DNA of 64,000 nt from Stigmatella erecta. GTDB lineage: Bacteria; Myxococcota; Myxococcia; Myxococcales; Myxococcaceae. Numbering within the stretch: position 1 is the stretch's first letter; each line of letters begins with the position of its first letter. Shown here piece after piece: positions 51,167 to 61,983 of the stretch. The notes under the pieces were generated by a model. It was not told the DNA's origin. It ran no database searches and saw nothing but the letters and a program-made list of their open reading frames with translations. The DNA is taken from the NCBI RefSeq assembly GCF_900111745.1, contig NZ_FOIJ01000010.1, positions 124,001 through 188,000 on the forward strand, written 5' to 3'. Position numbers and translations under genes: made by a program.

Positions 51167-53207
51167 GGCGTACCTCTCGCTCCTCGATGCGGGTGCCCAG
51201 TCCCGCCTTGGCCAGGGCATCGCGGATGCGCGCGATGGCCACCTCGCGGCTCAGGGTGTGCTTGGCGAGGATGGCCGCGGTCTCCTGGGCCAGGCGCGAG
51301 CGCTCGTTCTCCTTCAGCTCCTGGGAGGTGTGGAGGATGACGGGAATCTCGCGCGTGCGCGGGTCCGCCTTCAGCTGGTCCAGCACGTCGAACGCCGTCA
51401 TGTCCTGCAAGAGGAAGTCCAGGAAGATGAGGTGGGGGGCCTTGTCCCGGGCCAGCTGCACGCCATCCCGGCCGCCGCTGGCCTCCATCAGCACGTAGTG
51501 GGTGTCCTTGAGCAGCTGCTTGAGCAGGTAGCGGTGTACCTCGTCGTCGTCGATGATGAGGATGCGCTCGACGGGGCCGCGGTGGGCCAGCTCATCCAGC
51601 TTGCGCCGGAGCCGGTCGGGCTCCACGGGCTTGAGCCAGAACTCATCGGCGCCCAGGGCGCGCGCCTTCTGCTCGCGGTCGGTGATGGTGACCACCAGGA
51701 TGGGGATGTCCCGGGTGTCCTCCTGGCTCTTCATCTCCGCGAGGAAGCCCCAGCTCGTCTCGCCCTCCAGCATCACGTCCAGCACCATGGCGGCGGGGCG
51801 CACGCGCTGGACGGTGCGGCGCGCCTCCTCCACGGTGCGCACCGCGATGACCTGGAAGCCGGAGCGCTCCAGGTACTTCTCGTAGAGAAAGAGCGTCTGC
51901 CGGTCGTCCTCCAGCACCAGCACGGGCGCGCGCGCGGGGTCCAGGTGCTGGCCGCGTTCGGCGAGCCCCACCATCTCCTTCACCTCGGGGTGGACGCGGG
52001 GGATGGTGACGGTGAAGGTGGAGCCCTTGCCCTCCACGCTCTGCACGGTGAGCGTGCCGCCCAGCATCTCCGTGAGGCGGCGCGCCAAGGGCAGGCCCAG
52101 GCCGGTGCCCTTCACCTTCTTGTGCAGCGGCGTCTCCACCTGGATGAACTCCTCGAAGATGCGCTCCTGGTACTCCGGGGGAATGCCGATGCCGGTGTCC
52201 TTCACGCTGAAGCACACCGTGTCGCGCGGCCCCTGTCTCACCTGGATGGCGATGGTGCCCTGCTCGGTGAACTTCACCGCGTTGGAGACGAGGTTGCGCA
52301 GCACCTGGCTGAGCTTGGCCTCGTCGGTCTCCAGCTCCACCGTCGAGGGGCTCTCCGGGAAGATGATCTCCACCGGGGACTCGGGTGGCAGCAGCGGCCG
52401 CATCATGCCGCGCATCGCGCTGACGAAGTCGCCCGCCACGAAGCGGTTGGGGCGCAGCACCGCCTTGCCCGCCTCGATCTTGGAGAGGTCCAGCAAGTCG
52501 TTCACCAGGTCGTAGAGCGCCTCGGCGGAGGTGCGGACGAACTGGACCTGCTTCTCCTGCTCGGCGGTGAGCGGCCCGTTGAGCGGGTTGAGCAGCACCT
52601 TGGACAGGCCGAGGATGGAGTGCAGCGGGGTGCGGAACTCGTGGCTGACGTTGGCCACCACGCGGCCCTTCACCTCGGCGGCCCGCTGGAGGCTCTCGGC
52701 CTTCTCGTCCAGGGCCGCGTGCAGGCTGCGCACGCCGCGGTTGGACTCCTCCAGCTCGCGGTTGAGCCGCTGCAGCTCGTCCGCGCGGCGCTGCAGCTCG
52801 CGCTGCTGGCGCTCCGTCTCCCGGTGGAGCGCGGACAGCTCGCTGAGCGTGGAGCTGACCTGGGAGAGCGCCGCGCCGTAGTCCTCCGGCACCAGGCTGC
52901 CCACCATCACCACCTGGCCCTCGTAGGGCTGGGCGCGGAAGGCGAAGGTGGTGGGCTTGCTCCCGCCGGCGCACAGGATGAGCTCCCAGCCCTCCACGCG
53001 CTCCTCGCAGGCCTGGAGCAGCAGCCGGTCCACCTTCTCCTCGGTGCCCTGGGCCGCCAGCCCCCGCAGCCGCTTGCCCTTCTGCGCCCCGAGGATGCTC
53101 TCCGCCCGGGCATCCGCCCAGGTGATGGTTCCGCCGGGGTCACATACGAGCGCCACTTCCCGGCTCAACGCATCGAGCAGGCGTGAGGCGAATGGGGCAG
53201 CCGTCAT
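51159..53207 (-). CDS. Hybrid histidine kinase with two C-terminal receivers
   Basis: A 682-residue cytosolic kinase. It has a PAS-like N-terminal domain (about 10-115), a long coiled coil (about 115-175), HisKA with the His near residue 187 (VANVSHEFRTPLHSI), HATPase (NLVSNAVKFT, DTGIGIP, GTGLGLPL), then two receivers (Asp near 476 in MVLDVMLEG and near 594 in IFLDFLLQD). AGGAGAAG overlapping the stop of the upstream gene provides its ribosome site. Third gene after the cobalamin-binding protein gene's operon start, making it the probable recipient of that sensor's signal. Confidence 0.92.
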   Translation of the reverse strand: MTAAPFASRLLDALSREVALVCDPGGTITWADARAESILGAQKGKRLRGLAAQGTEEKVDRLLLQACEERVEGWELILCAGGSKPTTFAFRAQPYEGQVVMVGSLVPEDYGAALSQVSSTLSELSALHRETERQQRELQRRADELQRLNRELEESNRGVRSLHAALDEKAESLQRAAEVKGRVVANVSHEFRTPLHSILGLSKVLLNPLNGPLTAEQEKQVQFVRTSAEALYDLVNDLLDLSKIEAGKAVLRPNRFVAGDFVSAMRGMMRPLLPPESPVEIIFPESPSTVELETDEAKLSQVLRNLVSNAVKFTEQGTIAIQVRQGPRDTVCFSVKDTGIGIPPEYQERIFEEFIQVETPLHKKVKGTGLGLPLARRLTEMLGGTLTVQSVEGKGSTFTVTIPRVHPEVKEMVGLAERGQHLDPARAPVLVLEDDRQTLFLYEKYLERSGFQVIAVRTVEEARRTVQRVRPAAMVLDVMLEGETSWGFLAEMKSQEDTRDIPILVVTITDREQKARALGADEFWLKPVEPDRLRRKLDELAHRGPVERILIIDDDEVHRYLLKQLLKDTHYVLMEASGGRDGVQLARDKAPHLIFLDFLLQDMTAFDVLDQLKADPRTREIPVILHTSQELKENERSRLAQETAAILAKHTLSREVAIARIRDALAKAGLGTRIEEREVRRG

Positions 53208-53219
53208 GAAAGACTTCTC

Positions 53220-53933
53220 CTAAAGGACGGCGCGCGCCGAGGCGAGCACCGCCCGGATTGTTGCGAAATCCGCGGGGGCAGTGGGCATGAGGCGCTCCTG
53301 GATTGCAGCGTCCAATGCTTCAAGAAATCTCTGAAAAGCGAGGCTGTCCAGCCCTCGTTGGGGCCAGAACTCCCGGTACCAGGTGGCATGTTGCACGAAG
53401 AGGTCTGGCCGGTTCATCCCCAGGGCGTCCGCCAGGTAGGACTGCTGGAGCAGGCCCTCTTCTTCCACCTGGGGATGGACCGGGGGCGGGGCTTCCGCGG
53501 CGAGGATCCGGAGCGTGTGCTGGGCCACCGCGGGGGTGGCGTCCTGGAGCGTCCGGGCGGGGCCCGCGGGGTAGAGCAGCGCCGTGCGCGCGGCCTGGAC
53601 GTAGGCCTGCGCGGGCGAGTCCGGGCCGAAGCCCTCGGTGGCCAGCGCCGCCTGGAGCCCCGCGAAGTGTTGATCCAGGTGGCGGGTACACATGCCGCGG
53701 CCGGCGAGCAGCGGGCGCAGCCAGGTGGCGTAGCCCTCCATCACCGAGGGGCGGGTCTCCTGGAGCGCCTGCACGAGGTAGCGCACGTGGAAGAGCGCAT
53801 CCTCGTTGCCAAAGCGCCGGGCCCGCTCCTCGCCGTAGCGCGCCCGCCAGAATGGATCCTGGTACATCCAGTCCACGGAGGCGCTGGCGAGCCGCGCGGC
53901 CCGGGCGTCGATCTGACGGTGAAGTGCTTCCAT
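53220..53933 (-). CDS. Helical protein of unknown function with internal duplication
   Basis: A 237-residue, mostly helical soluble protein that I do not recognise. Two segments resemble each other: YLVQALQETRPSVMEGYATW... (about residues 52-98) and YLADALGMNRPDLFVQHATW... (about 170-216), sharing YLxxAL, RP and ATW and ending in FAGLQAAL / FLEALDAAI. It lies 6 bases after the cobalamin-binding gene and 12 before the hybrid kinase gene, so it may connect the two. No motif suggests catalysis. Confidence 0.7.
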   Translation of the reverse strand: MEALHRQIDARAARLASASVDWMYQDPFWRARYGEERARRFGNEDALFHVRYLVQALQETRPSVMEGYATWLRPLLAGRGMCTRHLDQHFAGLQAALATEGFGPDSPAQAYVQAARTALLYPAGPARTLQDATPAVAQHTLRILAAEAPPPVHPQVEEEGLLQQSYLADALGMNRPDLFVQHATWYREFWPQRGLDSLAFQRFLEALDAAIQERLMPTAPADFATIRAVLASARAVL

Positions 53934-53939
53934 GGGGGC

Positions 53940-54656
53940 TCAGACTCCCAGCGTCTTGCAGGCCGAGGCGACCAGCTCGCGCGCGTCCTTTCCGAAGAAG
54001 GCGACGTCGAGCTCTTTCTCGAGGCCGGGCACCCAGCTGAAGGCCAGTCCCCCCACGGCGATGGGCAGATGGGGAACGGCCTCGCGCACCACGGCCACCG
54101 CGTCGCGCAGGGCCGGCAGGTGGTAGGTCATCGTGACGGAGAGGGCGAGCAGATCCGGCGTCTGCTCGCGCACCATGCGCACCAGGTGGTGGCTGGGCAC
54201 GTTGGCGCCCAGGAACCGCACGTCAAAGCCGGCCATTTCCAAGAAGTCCGCGGCCATGCGCGCCCCCACCTCGTGCAGCTCTCCTTCCACGCACGATAGC
54301 ATGATCACCTTTCCGTTGGAGGGATCCCTCGGCAGGTGGCGGTAAAGGTGCGACAAGGCCAGCTGCGAGATGGCAGTGGCCAGGTGCTCCTGGGCCACGG
54401 AGATGTGGTTCTCCTGCCAGAGGCGGCCAATCTCGTACTGGGCGGGTTGGATGACCTTGAGGTGCAAGTCCTGGAGGGGAATACCCTGCAGGAGCCCCTC
54501 GTCAACGAGCAGGCGCAGCGCCTCGCGGCGATCCCCCGCCAGCTGGGCAGCCAGATAGCGCTTCTGGAGCTGGGCGAGAGGATCGGTTTCTACGGAAGGG
54601 CGCATGCCGGAGACTCTCCCCCATCCCACAAAGAAGGACTCCAGGCATTCTTTCAT
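53940..54656 (-). CDS. Stand-alone cobalamin-binding protein with CarH-type photoreceptor motifs
   Basis: A 238-residue protein with a helical-bundle domain (about residues 25-115, B12-binding_2 type) and a Rossmann-like B12-binding domain (about 116-236). The bundle holds W-x9-EH (RLWQENHISVAQEH), which in CarH caps the adenosyl group of adenosylcobalamin. The Rossmann domain begins with ExHxxG (GELHEVGARM), whose His is the expected lower cobalt ligand, and has SVTMTYH and AVGGLAF at the other cofactor-contact positions. Unlike CarA/CarH there is no MerR-type DNA-binding domain. The ATG at 54656 overlaps the stop of the GNAT gene (ATGA), which favours it over 54605. Light sensing is inferred from the motifs. 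Confidence 0.85.
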   Translation of the reverse strand: MKECLESFFVGWGRVSGMRPSVETDPLAQLQKRYLAAQLAGDRREALRLLVDEGLLQGIPLQDLHLKVIQPAQYEIGRLWQENHISVAQEHLATAISQLALSHLYRHLPRDPSNGKVIMLSCVEGELHEVGARMAADFLEMAGFDVRFLGANVPSHHLVRMVREQTPDLLALSVTMTYHLPALRDAVAVVREAVPHLPIAVGGLAFSWVPGLEKELDVAFFGKDARELVASACKTLGV

Positions 54657-55432
54657 TCCTGTCCGGTGGCTGGGAGAGGGGGGGCCTGACGGCGGACCCA
54701 GTTGGTCCAGCGGCCCACGGTCCGGAACCCCAGGCGCTGGTAGACGCCGTGGCCCAGCGGGGTGGACTGGAGCACGGCCGCGGCGAGCCCCCGGCCCCGC
54801 GCGGCGGTGAGCAGGCCGCGCATCACCTCGGAGGCGAGCCCCTGGCGGCGGGCCTCCGGGGCGGTGGCCACGAGGTAGATGCCCGCCGTGTCGCCCTCGT
54901 CCAAGGACAGGCCACAGGCGAGCACCCGGCCCTCGCCGCGCAGGACGAGGGCATGCAGCGCCGCGGGAGGGTGGAGGTGCCAGGGCTGGAGGCCCGCGTC
55001 GGAGCCGAAGATGCCGGCGCTGAACGGGATGAGCTCCTCCAGCGTGCGGACCGGCTCCACGGGGAGGCTCGGCGGGGCGGCGGCGGGCCCCTGCGCGAAG
55101 GCCAGCCCCATGGCCTGGAACGCGTCCTCGTGGCGGTAGCCCGCCTGGCGCAGGACGTGCTCGGCCTCGGGCTCACCGGAGGGCACCTGCACGCGCCAGG
55201 CGGGAATGCCGTGGCCCTCGAAGAAGGCCTCGAGGGTGTGCAGCGAGGCGGCCAGCGCCCCCGTGTCCCAGAAGAAGACCTGTTGCAGGTAGAGCACCCG
55301 GGGCACGGCCGGGCGGACAGACGCCCAGAGCCCTGGCAGGTTCAGGTTCCAGGCCGGGGTGCCCGAGGCCTGCAGGCGCTTGAAGCCCAGGAGGTTGGTG
55401 CGCAGCCGCGCGGCGAGTTCCGCATCCGTCAC
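54653..55432 (-). CDS. GNAT-family N-acetyltransferase
   Basis: About 259 residues. The C-terminal half is the GNAT fold, with the acetyl-CoA loop in YLVATAPEARRQGLASEVMRGLLTAA (Q/RxxGxG/A type) and the terminal GVYQRLGFRTVGRW. The N-terminal half (DAELAARLRTNLLGFKRLQ, then WRVQVPSGEPEAEHVLRQAGY) looks like a second, degenerate GNAT lobe, as in two-domain acetyltransferases. The GTG at 55432 is a guess from the natural start of the first helix; 55528 (GTG) is the longest option. Coupled by ATGA to the cobalamin-binding gene. Substrate is unknown. Confidence 0.78.
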   Translation of the reverse strand: MTDAELAARLRTNLLGFKRLQASGTPAWNLNLPGLWASVRPAVPRVLYLQQVFFWDTGALAASLHTLEAFFEGHGIPAWRVQVPSGEPEAEHVLRQAGYRHEDAFQAMGLAFAQGPAAAPPSLPVEPVRTLEELIPFSAGIFGSDAGLQPWHLHPPAALHALVLRGEGRVLACGLSLDEGDTAGIYLVATAPEARRQGLASEVMRGLLTAARGRGLAAAVLQSTPLGHGVYQRLGFRTVGRWTNWVRRQAPPLPATGQE

Positions 55433-55530
55433 GCAGGGAAGGGTAGGCGCGAGCCGCTCACCGGAGAACAGCCGGATGGTGGAAAGTCGCCTTTCCCGGG
55501 GGCGGAGGGGGCTAGGTTGGGGCGCCACGC

Positions 55531-55989
55531 ATGGATTCGCGCTTCTACGCCTTCAATCCCCGTCCCACCCGGCTGGCGCTCGGTCTGGGCGCCTGTGTGC
55601 TCGCGGTGCTCACCGCCTGGGCCCTGGCCGCCTCGCGCCACGGCGCCGAGCCCTTCGCCGAGGCCCGCGCGGGCCTCACCGCCGGGCTGATGCTCGTCTT
55701 CCTGTTCGCCTTTCACCGCCTGCGGCCCCGTGCCGAGTGGGGCATCACCCTGGGGCCGCTGGGCGTGAAGGTCGCCCGGCCGTTCAGCAACGCGCAGGCC
55801 CTGGAGCTGAGCTGGTCCCAGCTCGGCACCGTGCGCAGGCTTGGCCGCAAGGGGGACGTGCTGGGGCTCTTCTTCCGGGAGCAGGGGCGGGTGCTCGTGA
55901 CGCGGCATTTGTTTGCCCGCCGGGCTATCTTCGAGGAGCTGGTCTCCGCGTTGGAAAAGCGTGTTCCAACGCCCCCTTACGATGCGTGA
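55531..55989 (+). CDS. Small two-transmembrane protein with PH-like tail
   Basis: A 152-residue protein. Two membrane segments (LALGLGACVLAVLTAWALA and GLTAGLMLVFLFAFHRL) are followed by a cytosolic beta-rich region (WGITLGPLGVKVARPFSNAQALELSWSQLGTVRRLGRKGDVLGLFF) like bacterial PH-domain membrane proteins. Function unknown. Its start is close to the divergent GNAT gene and it precedes gyrB. Confidence 0.72.
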   Translation: MDSRFYAFNPRPTRLALGLGACVLAVLTAWALAASRHGAEPFAEARAGLTAGLMLVFLFAFHRLRPRAEWGITLGPLGVKVARPFSNAQALELSWSQLGTVRRLGRKGDVLGLFFREQGRVLVTRHLFARRAIFEELVSALEKRVPTPPYDA

Positions 55990-56062
55990 GGGGAGGGGAA
56001 AAGTGTGCTGCGGGTGAAGCGGGTTTTCTGAATCTTTCCGCTGCCTTGCACACGGTCGTTAA

Positions 56063-58588
<2,526 letters not shown>

Positions 58589-58610
58589 GCCGCGCGTTCC
58601 GGCACGTTCG

Positions 58611-58642
58611 AGGAGCCGCCCCTGGCGAAGGGGGCGGCTCCT
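58611..58642. terminator. Bidirectional terminator between gyrB and fdhD
   Basis: A perfect 12-base-pair stem (AGGAGCCGCCCC with GGGGCGGCTCCT) around the loop TGGCGAAG, in the 66-base gap between the convergent genes. Strong and symmetric, so it can end transcription from both sides, although no T-run follows. Confidence 0.75.
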
Positions 58643-58654
58643 GCCGTTTGGGGC

Positions 58655-59530
58655 TCACTCGAGGCCCAGGCGCTCCGGGTGCGTGTAGACGTTGTAGCGT
58701 CCATTTCTCACGAACGTGGCGAGGGTAATCCCGGAGCGCTCCGCCAGGTCCACCGCGAGCGAGCTGGCCGCGGATACGCTGGCCACGACCGGAATCCTCG
58801 CCATCGCCGCCTTCTGCACGATTTCGAAGCTCGCCCGCCCGCTCACCACCAGCACCCCCGGCTGGCGTTTGGGGCTGGGATTGAGCAGGGGCGTGGGCGC
58901 CCGCGCGGAGCGCAGCGTGCCCTCCAGCACCAGCTCGCCCACGACTTTGTCCACCGCGTTGTGCCGCCCCACGTCCTCGGCCGCCGCCAGCAGCTCGCCC
59001 TTGGCGTCGAGCGCCGCCGCGGCGTGCATGCCGCCCGTCCGGGCGAAGTTGAGCTGCACTTCCTTCAGCCGGTCCGTGGCCCGGGCAATCACCTTGGGCG
59101 AGAGCACCGCGCCGGGCGGCACCGGCGTGCAGACCGCCATCAGGTCCTCCACGCTGCGCCTTCCGCAGACGCCACACGCCGACGTCGTCAGCGTGCCCCG
59201 CCGGGCGGCGCTGAGCTTTTCGAGGTCCAGCACCAGCCCCGGGGCGGGCGTCACCTCGATGATGTTGCCCCAGCCCTCTTTGCCGGGGTGGCCGCAGTGC
59301 GCGAGCCCGCCCAGGTCCTCCGAGGAGCGGAGGATGCCCTCGGAGAAGAGGAAGCCCGCCGCCAGCTCGCGGTCCTGGCCCGGTGTCCGCATCGTGATGG
59401 CCACCGTGTCCCCGCTCACGCGGATCTCCAGCGGCTCCTCCACCGCCACCGCGTCCAGCTCCGAGGGCGTTGCCTTCCCCGACGCGAACCGCATCACCTT
59501 CCGCTGGGTGACGCCTTTATTGTCGATCAA
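58655..59530 (-). CDS. fdhD: Formate dehydrogenase accessory sulfurtransferase FdhD
   Basis: A 291-residue protein that passes sulfur from a cysteine desulfurase to the molybdenum cofactor, which formate dehydrogenase needs for activity. The CxxC site is in TLTTSACGVCGRR; RTPGQDRELAAGFLFSEGIL, GGMHAAAALDAKGELLAAAEDVGRHNAVDKVVGE and SGRASFEIVQKAAMARIPVV are the remaining conserved segments. A TTG start at 59530 with GAGAGG seven bases upstream is best supported; it overlaps the mobB stop by 14 bases, so moeA, mobB and fdhD form one transcript. No formate dehydrogenase gene is in the window. Confidence 0.93.
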   Translation of the reverse strand: MIDNKGVTQRKVMRFASGKATPSELDAVAVEEPLEIRVSGDTVAITMRTPGQDRELAAGFLFSEGILRSSEDLGGLAHCGHPGKEGWGNIIEVTPAPGLVLDLEKLSAARRGTLTTSACGVCGRRSVEDLMAVCTPVPPGAVLSPKVIARATDRLKEVQLNFARTGGMHAAAALDAKGELLAAAEDVGRHNAVDKVVGELVLEGTLRSARAPTPLLNPSPKRQPGVLVVSGRASFEIVQKAAMARIPVVASVSAASSLAVDLAERSGITLATFVRNGRYNVYTHPERLGLE

Positions 59531-60047
59531 CTTGAGTCCTCTCCCGCGCCCACCGCGCGATGAACACCGCCAGCCCCTGCACATCCTCCAGGCCAAACCG
59601 TCTCGCCCCGGGGGGCGCTCCTTCCGGAAGCGCCGGCGCATCCGTGACGATGGCCATCACCTCCGGCCGCCCGGCCGCCAGCAGCGGCCCGTGGCCCTCG
59701 CGCCACACCTCCAGCTTGGGCAGCGGCCCGTTCTTCCAGCCCTCCACCAGCACCAGGTCCACCGTGTCCCCGAAGCGCTCCAGCAGGGGCAGCAGGGCGC
59801 TCGAAGGGGGCTCGCGCACGGTGAGCTGCACCCCCGCCGGGGTGGCGAAGGCCACGAAGGCCGCCTCCGCTTGCTCGAAGCGGGCCGTGTCGCTGTTCTC
59901 CCGGTGCAGCGGGTGCGGGTCCGAGGAGTGTTTCACCACCCCCACGCGCAACCCCTGGCCCCGGAGCGCTGGCAGCAACCGCTCCACCAGCGTGGTCTTC
60001 CCCATGCCCGAGCCGCCCATGATGCTCACCGCCGGGGGCGCGCTCAT
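59517..60047 (-). CDS. mobB: Molybdopterin-guanine dinucleotide biosynthesis protein MobB
   Basis: A 176-residue GTP-binding protein with the P-loop GGSGMGKTT near the N-terminus, VVKHSSDPHPLHRENSDTARF, and LVLVEGWKNGPLPKLEVWR, all hallmarks of MobB. It assists MobA in attaching GMP to molybdopterin. Its ATG overlaps the moeA stop by four bases (ATGA), and it overlaps fdhD downstream. Confidence 0.93.
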   Translation of the reverse strand: MSAPPAVSIMGGSGMGKTTLVERLLPALRGQGLRVGVVKHSSDPHPLHRENSDTARFEQAEAAFVAFATPAGVQLTVREPPSSALLPLLERFGDTVDLVLVEGWKNGPLPKLEVWREGHGPLLAAGRPEVMAIVTDAPALPEGAPPGARRFGLEDVQGLAVFIARWARERTQVDRQ

Positions 60048-61282
60048 GGCCCGGCCGCCACGTACCGGGGCCGGTCGAACAGCTCCACCTCCACCGCGTC
60101 GCCCTCGGCGAAGTCCGCCTGTCCCGGCGGGAGCACCGCGTAGCCCTCGGCCCCCACGTTCTGGAGAATCTGTCCCGCGCCCTGGGGCCGCAGCCGCGCC
60201 CACGCCCCGTCCTGCCGGTGCTCCACCTGGGCGCTGAGCAGGTAGGTGAGGCCCGCCTGCTTGTGGCGGCCCTCCGTGAGCCGGGCCCTCACGCGCCGCC
60301 GCTCCTCGTGCACGCCCTGGAGCTTGAGCAGCACGGGCCGCCCGAGCTGATCCCACGCCACGGTGGCTGCCCCGGGGTTGCCCGGCAGGACGATGACCAC
60401 CGTGCCGCCCAGGTGCGCCACCGCCACCGGCTTGCCCGGCTTGAGCGCCACCCCGTCCACGAGGAAGCGCGCCCCCAGGGCCGCGAGGGTGCCCTTCACC
60501 CGGTCCTTGTCGCCCACGGAGGCCCCGCCCGTGGTGATGAGCACGCCGGCCCCGGAGGCCAGCCGCGTCACCGCCGCGCGCAATTCCGCGTCGTCGTCCC
60601 GGGCCCGCGCGGTGGAGAGCACCTCGGCCCCGGCCTCGCGCGCCAGGGCGGCCATGAGGAGCAGGTTGCTCTCGTACACCTGGTGGGGCAGGGCGGGCTG
60701 GCCGGGGGCGATGAGCTCATCCCCCGTGGCGAGCACGGCCACGCGCGGCGCGGGGCGGACGCGCGCCGTGGCCTCCCCGAGCGAGGCGAGCACCCCCAGC
60801 ACCGCGGGCTCCACGCGCTGGCCCGCGGCGAACAGCGGCGTGCCCGCCTGGACTTCTTCCCCGGCGCGGCGGATGTCATGGCCCGGCGGCACGGTGATGA
60901 ACAGGGAGACCTGTCCGTCCTCCTCCGCCCGGGCGGCCTCCTGGCGGACGACGGCATCGGCGCCGGCGGGCAGGGGGGCTCCGGTGAAGATGCGCGCGGC
61001 CTCGCCTGGCTGGAGCGCGCGCGCGGGCAGGGCCCCGGCGTACACCGTGCCGGCGATGCGCAGGCGCACGGGGTGGCTCCGGGTGGCGCCCTGGGTCTCC
61101 TGGGCCCGCACCGCCCAGCCATCCATCGCGGAGTTGTCACACCCGGGCAGGGAGCGCGAGGCGGTCACCGCGGCGGCCAGGAAGCGGCCCTGGGCGTGCG
61201 GCAGGGGCACCGCCTCGGCGGGCGCGGGGCGGATGGCATCGAGCACGGCCTGTCTCGCCGTGGCGAGGGAGATCAAAGGCAT
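60044..61282 (-). CDS. moeA: Molybdopterin molybdenumtransferase MoeA
   Basis: A 412-residue enzyme that inserts molybdate into adenylylated molybdopterin. The motifs GCDNSAMDGWAVRA, GEAARIFTGAPLPAGADAVVRQE, ATGDEL, VYESN, TTGGASVGDKD and LPGNPGAA are all present, in the family order, and the length is normal. The start at 61282 (MPLISLATARQAVL) was chosen over 61327 by the natural MoeA N-terminus. First gene of a moeA-mobB-fdhD operon, divergent from mobA across a 77-base gap that should hold both promoters. Confidence 0.95.
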   Translation of the reverse strand: MPLISLATARQAVLDAIRPAPAEAVPLPHAQGRFLAAAVTASRSLPGCDNSAMDGWAVRAQETQGATRSHPVRLRIAGTVYAGALPARALQPGEAARIFTGAPLPAGADAVVRQEAARAEEDGQVSLFITVPPGHDIRRAGEEVQAGTPLFAAGQRVEPAVLGVLASLGEATARVRPAPRVAVLATGDELIAPGQPALPHQVYESNLLLMAALAREAGAEVLSTARARDDDAELRAAVTRLASGAGVLITTGGASVGDKDRVKGTLAALGARFLVDGVALKPGKPVAVAHLGGTVVIVLPGNPGAATVAWDQLGRPVLLKLQGVHEERRRVRARLTEGRHKQAGLTYLLSAQVEHRQDGAWARLRPQGAGQILQNVGAEGYAVLPPGQADFAEGDAVEVELFDRPRYVAAGP

Positions 61283-61359
61283 GAAGGGCCGGAAGCCCGC
61301 GCTTCCCACGGGTCCCCAGGCAGGCAATCCTATCCCAAAGGAAGGAGCGTGGAGGAGCC

Positions 61360-61983
61360 ATGGGCCCGTATCCGGATGTCACCTGGGCGGTGATCGCGGG
61401 CGGCCAGGCCCGGCGGCTGTCGGGCGTGCCCAAGGGGCTCCTCGTGTTCGAGGGCCGCGCGGTGCTGGAGCGGCTGCTCGCGCTGTCCCCGCTGTTCGCG
61501 GAGACGCTGCTGGTGGCCAACCACCCGGAGCCCTATGCGCGCTTCGGGCTGCGCACGGTGGCGGATGCCGTGCCGGGCAAGGGCGCGCCCGGAGGGATTC
61601 ACGCGGCGCTCGGCGCGGCCCGCACGGAGTGGGTGATGGCGGTGGCGTGCGACATGCCCTTCGTGGCCCCGGCCGCCGTGCAGGTGCTGATGGACGCGCG
61701 CGGCTCCGGGGTGGACGCGGTGGCCTTCACGGTGGAGGGGCGGGTGGAGCCGCTGCTGGCGGTCTACCGGGCCTCGCTCGCCGCCCCTTGGGGAGGGATT
61801 CTCGCGCGGGACAACCCCTCCCTGCGTGGCCTGCTCGCGGGCGTCCGCGCCCGGCTCCTGCCCGAGGATGCCCTGCGCGCGGTGGATCCGCAGCTGCGCT
61901 CGCGGGTGAGCGTGAACACCCCCGAGGACCTGGCGCGCTTGGGCCTCACGTGGCCGGCAGCGCCCGGGGCAGGGACACGATGA
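61360..61983 (+). CDS. mobA: Molybdenum cofactor guanylyltransferase MobA
   Basis: A 207-residue nucleotidyltransferase that joins GMP to molybdopterin. The GTP-binding signature AVIAGGQARRLSGVPKGLL is complete (GGxxxRxxGxxK), followed by VACDMPFVAP (metal-binding Asp), VEPLLAVY and SVNTPEDLARL. It is divergent from the moeA-mobB-fdhD operon, and together they give cofactor maturation for bis-MGD enzymes. Its 3' end overlaps the convergent sensor-kinase gene by 38 bases. Confidence 0.94.
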   Translation: MGPYPDVTWAVIAGGQARRLSGVPKGLLVFEGRAVLERLLALSPLFAETLLVANHPEPYARFGLRTVADAVPGKGAPGGIHAALGAARTEWVMAVACDMPFVAPAAVQVLMDARGSGVDAVAFTVEGRVEPLLAVYRASLAAPWGGILARDNPSLRGLLAGVRARLLPEDALRAVDPQLRSRVSVNTPEDLARLGLTWPAAPGAGTR

